Part shown: in pieces, positions 5,262-7,239 of the stretch | Layout of the letters: each line of letters begins with the position of its first letter | Position numbering within the stretch: position 1 is the stretch's first letter | DNA from: Clostridium sp. CAG:762 | GTDB taxonomy: Bacteria; Bacillota_I; Bacilli_A; RF39; UBA660 | Direction: 5' to 3' | Length of the DNA: 7,239 bases | Assembly (NCBI GenBank): GCA_000432575.1 | Contig: HF996815.1 | Span: forward strand, 22,923-30,161 | Position numbers and translations under genes: made by a program | The notes under the pieces: model-generated | What the model was told of the DNA's origin: nothing | What the model saw: only the letters and a program-made list of their open reading frames with translations | The model's database searches: none

Positions 5262-5302
5262 GCTCGCAAAGCTTTATAAATAAAGGGTTTACGAGCTTAT
5301 TT
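5256..5302. terminator. Long hairpin, probable bidirectional terminator
   Basis: AAATAAGCTCG (5256-5266) and CGAGCTTATTT (5292-5302) form a perfect 11-bp stem. Inner pairing continues with AAA/TTT and CTTTAT/ATAAAG, so nearly the whole 47 nt folds. The A-rich and T-rich stem ends are symmetrical, as in terminators acting in both directions, though the downstream T-run is short. It isolates the decayed region from the acetyltransferase operon. Confidence 0.6.
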
Positions 5303-5378
5303 ACTACTTACAATTTTTAGACAATTTTACTTCAAAAAAGGTGTTTAGATAATTTTTAGATAAGTTTTTTTACTAGCT

Positions 5379-5411
5379 TTAACAAAATGCAAGTACATTG
5401 TATGATATAAT
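5379..5411 (+). promoter_or_regulatory. Promoter of the acetyltransferase pair
   Basis: TTAACA (5379-5384), 16 nt, then TATGAT (5401-5406), which overlaps TATAAT (5406-5411). The predicted start is within about 25 nt of the ATG at 5436. The TATGATATAAT core is identical to the one before the short HIT gene at 3733-3743. Confidence 0.5.
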
Positions 5412-5435
5412 AATATATGAAAGTTGGTGATTATA

Positions 5436-5912
5436 ATGAATTACAAAATAATTGATGTAAAACATCAAGAAAAAGAAAAATTATATAAATTGTTACAATA
5501 TTCTTTATATGATGCTTCGCAGTATATTGATAATGATGTAAATGAGGAATGTATATTTGAATATAGATGGTTTGATAATTATTTTACTGATGAGGATCGA
5601 AGTGCATATTTTATTAAAAGTGGAAAAACATATGTAGGAATGGTTATGGTAAATGAAAATTTAAAATTTAATAAAAATGGCAAGTGTATTGCCGAATTCT
5701 TAATAATGCCGAGATTTAGGAGAAATCATATTGGGAAAAGAGTCGCTTACGAAATATTTGAAAAATTTAGGGGTGATTGGGAGGTCCAACCAATGGAAAA
5801 CAATCCTATTGCATATTCATTTTGGAAAAATATAATATCAGAATATACTAATGGAAATTATATAACTAAAAATGATGGAATAGAGGATGTATTCATTTTT
5901 AACAATAAATAG
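5436..5912 (+). CDS. GNAT-family N-acetyltransferase (first of pair)
   Basis: This is a 158-aa GNAT protein. The ATG at 5436 is chosen because GGTGAT (5426-5431), which matches the anti-Shine-Dalgarno sequence, precedes it closely. A longer frame from TTG at 5424 would begin at the edge of that site. The acetyl-CoA binding region is CIAEFLIMPRFRRNHIGKRV (residues 84-103). Strand beta-4 is followed by an R-R-N-H-I-G loop in which the first Gly of the usual RxxGxG is His (H98). The later NNPIAYSFWKNII segment (122-134) is the typical GNAT C-terminal helix region. The substrate cannot be told. It is followed by the second acetyltransferase after 12 nt, so the two are co-transcribed. Confidence 0.85.
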   Translation: MNYKIIDVKHQEKEKLYKLLQYSLYDASQYIDNDVNEECIFEYRWFDNYFTDEDRSAYFIKSGKTYVGMVMVNENLKFNKNGKCIAEFLIMPRFRRNHIGKRVAYEIFEKFRGDWEVQPMENNPIAYSFWKNIISEYTNGNYITKNDGIEDVFIFNNK

Positions 5913-5924
5913 AGGTGGCTAATT

Positions 5925-6407
5925 ATGAAAATAATAGAATATGAAGAAAAATATCTTGAAGACGTTAGAAATTTATTAACAGAACTTGAAGAATATATTG
6001 TATCTATTGATAAAGATGAGTTAGATCAAGTTCATCCTGAGTATCATGAGAAGATGGCATTAGTCGATTTAGTTGAAGTAGATAAGAATAATGGTAAATG
6101 CTATTTAGCAATTGAAAATGACAAAGCAATTGGACTTATTATGGGTACAATTCCTCCATATGAAGAATATGATTATTTAGATTATAAATGCCCTAAAAGA
6201 GGGATAATTACCGAATTAATAGTTACATCTAAAATAAGAAGTAAAGGTGTTGGACAAGCTTTAATGGATAAGATGGAAGAATATTTTAAGTTTAATAATT
6301 GTGAATATGTTTTGGTTGATGTTTTTGCTTATAATGAAAATGCTATTAATTTTTATAATAAAAAAGGATATCATCCTAGAATGTATACCGATATCAAAAA
6401 GCTGTAA
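5925..6407 (+). CDS. GNAT-family N-acetyltransferase (second of pair)
   Basis: The 160-aa protein is a canonical single-domain GNAT. GIITELIVTSKIRSKGVGQA (residues 93-112) contains the acetyl-CoA pyrophosphate loop R105-x-x-G108-x-G110, and FAYNENAINFYNKKGYHPR (134-152) is the classical C-terminal motif. The start at 5925 has the site AGAGGTGG (5911-5918), overlapping the previous gene's stop codon, so translation is probably coupled. Sequence divergence from the first acetyltransferase is large, so the pair is not a recent duplication. Possible roles include small-molecule, antibiotic or protein acetylation; nothing in the sequence selects one. Confidence 0.92.
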   Translation: MKIIEYEEKYLEDVRNLLTELEEYIVSIDKDELDQVHPEYHEKMALVDLVEVDKNNGKCYLAIENDKAIGLIMGTIPPYEEYDYLDYKCPKRGIITELIVTSKIRSKGVGQALMDKMEEYFKFNNCEYVLVDVFAYNENAINFYNKKGYHPRMYTDIKKL

Positions 6408-6491
6408 TAAAAAATAAATTTTTTTAGATAAGTTATTAGATAAGTTGTTGAATAAAAACTTGCAATATTTCAATAAATAATATAGATTTAA

Positions 6492-6590
6492 AATAAAAAA
6501 CACCAATTAAAAAGGAAAAAATTACAAGGTTGTTTTAATATCTTACCTTGTGGCTCTGGTAAGAAATACAAACAATGTTGTGGTAAATAG
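6492..6590 (+). pseudogene. Orphan SEC-C zinc-motif tail, second copy
   Basis: The frame ends in LPCGSGKKYKQCCGK-stop (stop at 6588-6590), a near-perfect SEC-C motif lacking only the first Cys. It is preceded by a Lys-rich linker with no start codon, and the frame is closed by TAA at 6489-6491. It is a second 3'-end relic, closely similar to the one at 5220-5261 (CGSG-[RK]-KYKQCCGK). The two relics flank the acetyltransferase pair. Apart from the motif, the surrounding bases do not obviously match, so they are probably separate relics rather than one duplicated block. Confidence 0.6.
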
Positions 6591-6713
6591 CTTGTTTTAT
6601 AAGTGTTTGGACAATTGGGATTAGTCAAAAAAACACTAAATTCTGTGTCTAAAAATTTGACATAAATCCAATATAATAGATTGAAAATTAATTTTGTTTG
6701 TTTACTTATAAAT

Positions 6714-6748
6714 AAATGTTATCATAGAAAAGATGGTAACATTTTTTT
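6714..6748 (+). terminator. Rho-independent terminator
   Basis: AAATGTTATCAT (6714-6725) pairs with ATGGTAACATTT (6733-6744) through a 12-bp stem with a single G·U pair and a 7-nt AGAAAAG loop. The T-run 6742-6748 follows directly. It most likely ends read-through from the acetyltransferase operon before the next promoter. Confidence 0.75.
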
Positions 6749-6827
6749 AAATAAACCAATAATATAAAGTATTAAAATTAAAAAAAGTTGATAATTAAAA
6801 AATTATATTGAAATTTTCATTAATATA

Positions 6828-6856
6828 TTGCTTTAATACATATTTTAATATATAAT
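6828..6856 (+). promoter_or_regulatory. Promoter of the membrane-anchored protein gene
   Basis: TTGCTT (6828-6833), a 17-nt spacer and a perfect TATAAT (6851-6856). Transcription would begin near 6863, giving a leader of about 20 nt that carries the AAAGGAG ribosome binding site at 6867-6873. A TTGAAA at 6808-6813 is a weaker alternative -35 region for TTTAAT at 6832-6837. Confidence 0.55.
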
Positions 6857-6881
6857 TTAATTAGATAAAGGAGAATGTGAT

Positions 6882-7239
6882 ATGAAAAAAATAGATTTTA
6901 CAAAATTAAAAGATAAGAAAAATATAATAATTATTGTTGGTGTTGTAGTAGCATTGTTTTTAGTTTTAAAAGTTGTAGATAAAACTACGGGAACTAATAT
7001 TTTAAGTAATCCTGATTCTAAGTTAAAAATTGTTAAATCAGATGTGAGTAAAATCGAGTTAGAAGATTATAAAACAAGTGAGTTTTCTATCAAAAAACCT
7101 AAAGGGTGGAAAGTTGATACAATAGGGGATTATATTCATTATACGATTAGAGTATATAATCCTGATAATCCAATCTATCAATTTTTCTTCAATATGAAAA
7201 CTGAAGGATATAATAAATCAGAAGATGCTAAAAGATGGA
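6882..7239 (+). CDS. N-terminally membrane-anchored protein of unknown function (3' end outside window)
   Basis: The gene starts with ATG at 6882 behind AAAGGAG (6867-6873, 8-nt spacing) and stays open for 119 codons to the window end, so it is truncated by the window and not by mutation. A Lys-rich cytoplasmic start (about residues 1-14) is followed by a hydrophobic segment (about 15-33, rich in Ile and Val, ending in KVVDK). No lipobox or obvious signal-peptidase site is seen, so it is probably a single-pass signal anchor with the rest outside the cell. The exported part begins with a polar linker, then FSIKKPKGWKVDT (about 73-85) and a YTIRVYNPDNPIYQFFFN segment. These suggest an extracellular beta-rich domain. 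I recall similar proteins of unknown function in Clostridia, but no role can be assigned. It has its own promoter and is probably the first intact chromosomal gene beyond the accessory region. Confidence 0.8.
   Translation, partial: MKKIDFTKLKDKKNIIIIVGVVVALFLVLKVVDKTTGTNILSNPDSKLKIVKSDVSKIELEDYKTSEFSIKKPKGWKVDTIGDYIHYTIRVYNPDNPIYQFFFNMKTEGYNKSEDAKRW

Noticed and set aside
6261..6506. Minus-strand open frame of 81 codons
   Set aside because: It overlaps the end of the second acetyltransferase, has Ile/Phe/Leu-rich low-complexity content and no start signals.
6657..6677. Promoter from TTGACA (6657-6662) and TATAAT (6672-6677)
   Set aside because: The spacer is only 9 nt, too short for a sigma-70-type promoter.

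Overview
This is very AT-rich DNA with canonical AGGAGG ribosome binding sites, TATAAT-type -10 boxes, short tightly packed genes on one strand and a Bacillota-style gene repertoire. The best guess is a low-GC member of the Bacillota (Clostridia or a related gut lineage). No rRNA, tRNA, intact transposase or CRISPR array was seen. All supported genes lie on the + strand.

Region 1 (1-200) holds the decayed 5' end of a rhuM-like gene. Its similarity to the RhuM N-terminus is clear, but it is broken by in-frame TAA codons. Region 2 (about 320-460) is a compact control region: a promoter whose -35 box lies in a perfect palindrome, then a terminator-like hairpin with a U-run in the leader, then the start of an operon.

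Region 3 (461-4502) is the core: six co-directional genes with very tight junctions. They encode a DUF2797-type zinc-ribbon/GIY-YIG-like protein, a long HIT-family protein with a C-terminal extension, an unrecognised protein that may be ATP-grasp-like, a divergent TIM-barrel protein of the xylose-isomerase/AP-endonuclease-2 fold, a short canonical HIT hydrolase and a MazG-like NTP pyrophosphohydrolase. Genes 1-4 are separated by 1 nt, 2 nt and a 4-nt overlap, so they look translationally coupled. The last two follow after 46 and 28 nt, with a possible internal promoter. The combination suggests processing or modification of a nucleotide or nucleotide-linked metabolite. This is the best candidate in the window for an undescribed pathway, but no specific reaction can be assigned from sequence alone.

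Region 4 (4503-5435) is decayed DNA: an extended -10 promoter with an AT-rich inverted repeat, the C-terminal third of a rhuM-like gene with one stop, a GTCCACA palindrome, an orphan SEC-C (SecA-type zinc) tail and a long hairpin. The core operon therefore sits between an N-terminal and a C-terminal rhuM relic, which suggests that it arrived by insertion or that the locus is a recurrent integration site.

Region 5 (5436-6407) is a two-gene GNAT acetyltransferase operon. Region 6 (6408-6881) holds a second SEC-C relic, a good Rho-independent terminator and a promoter for the last gene, a membrane-anchored protein that runs off the window end.
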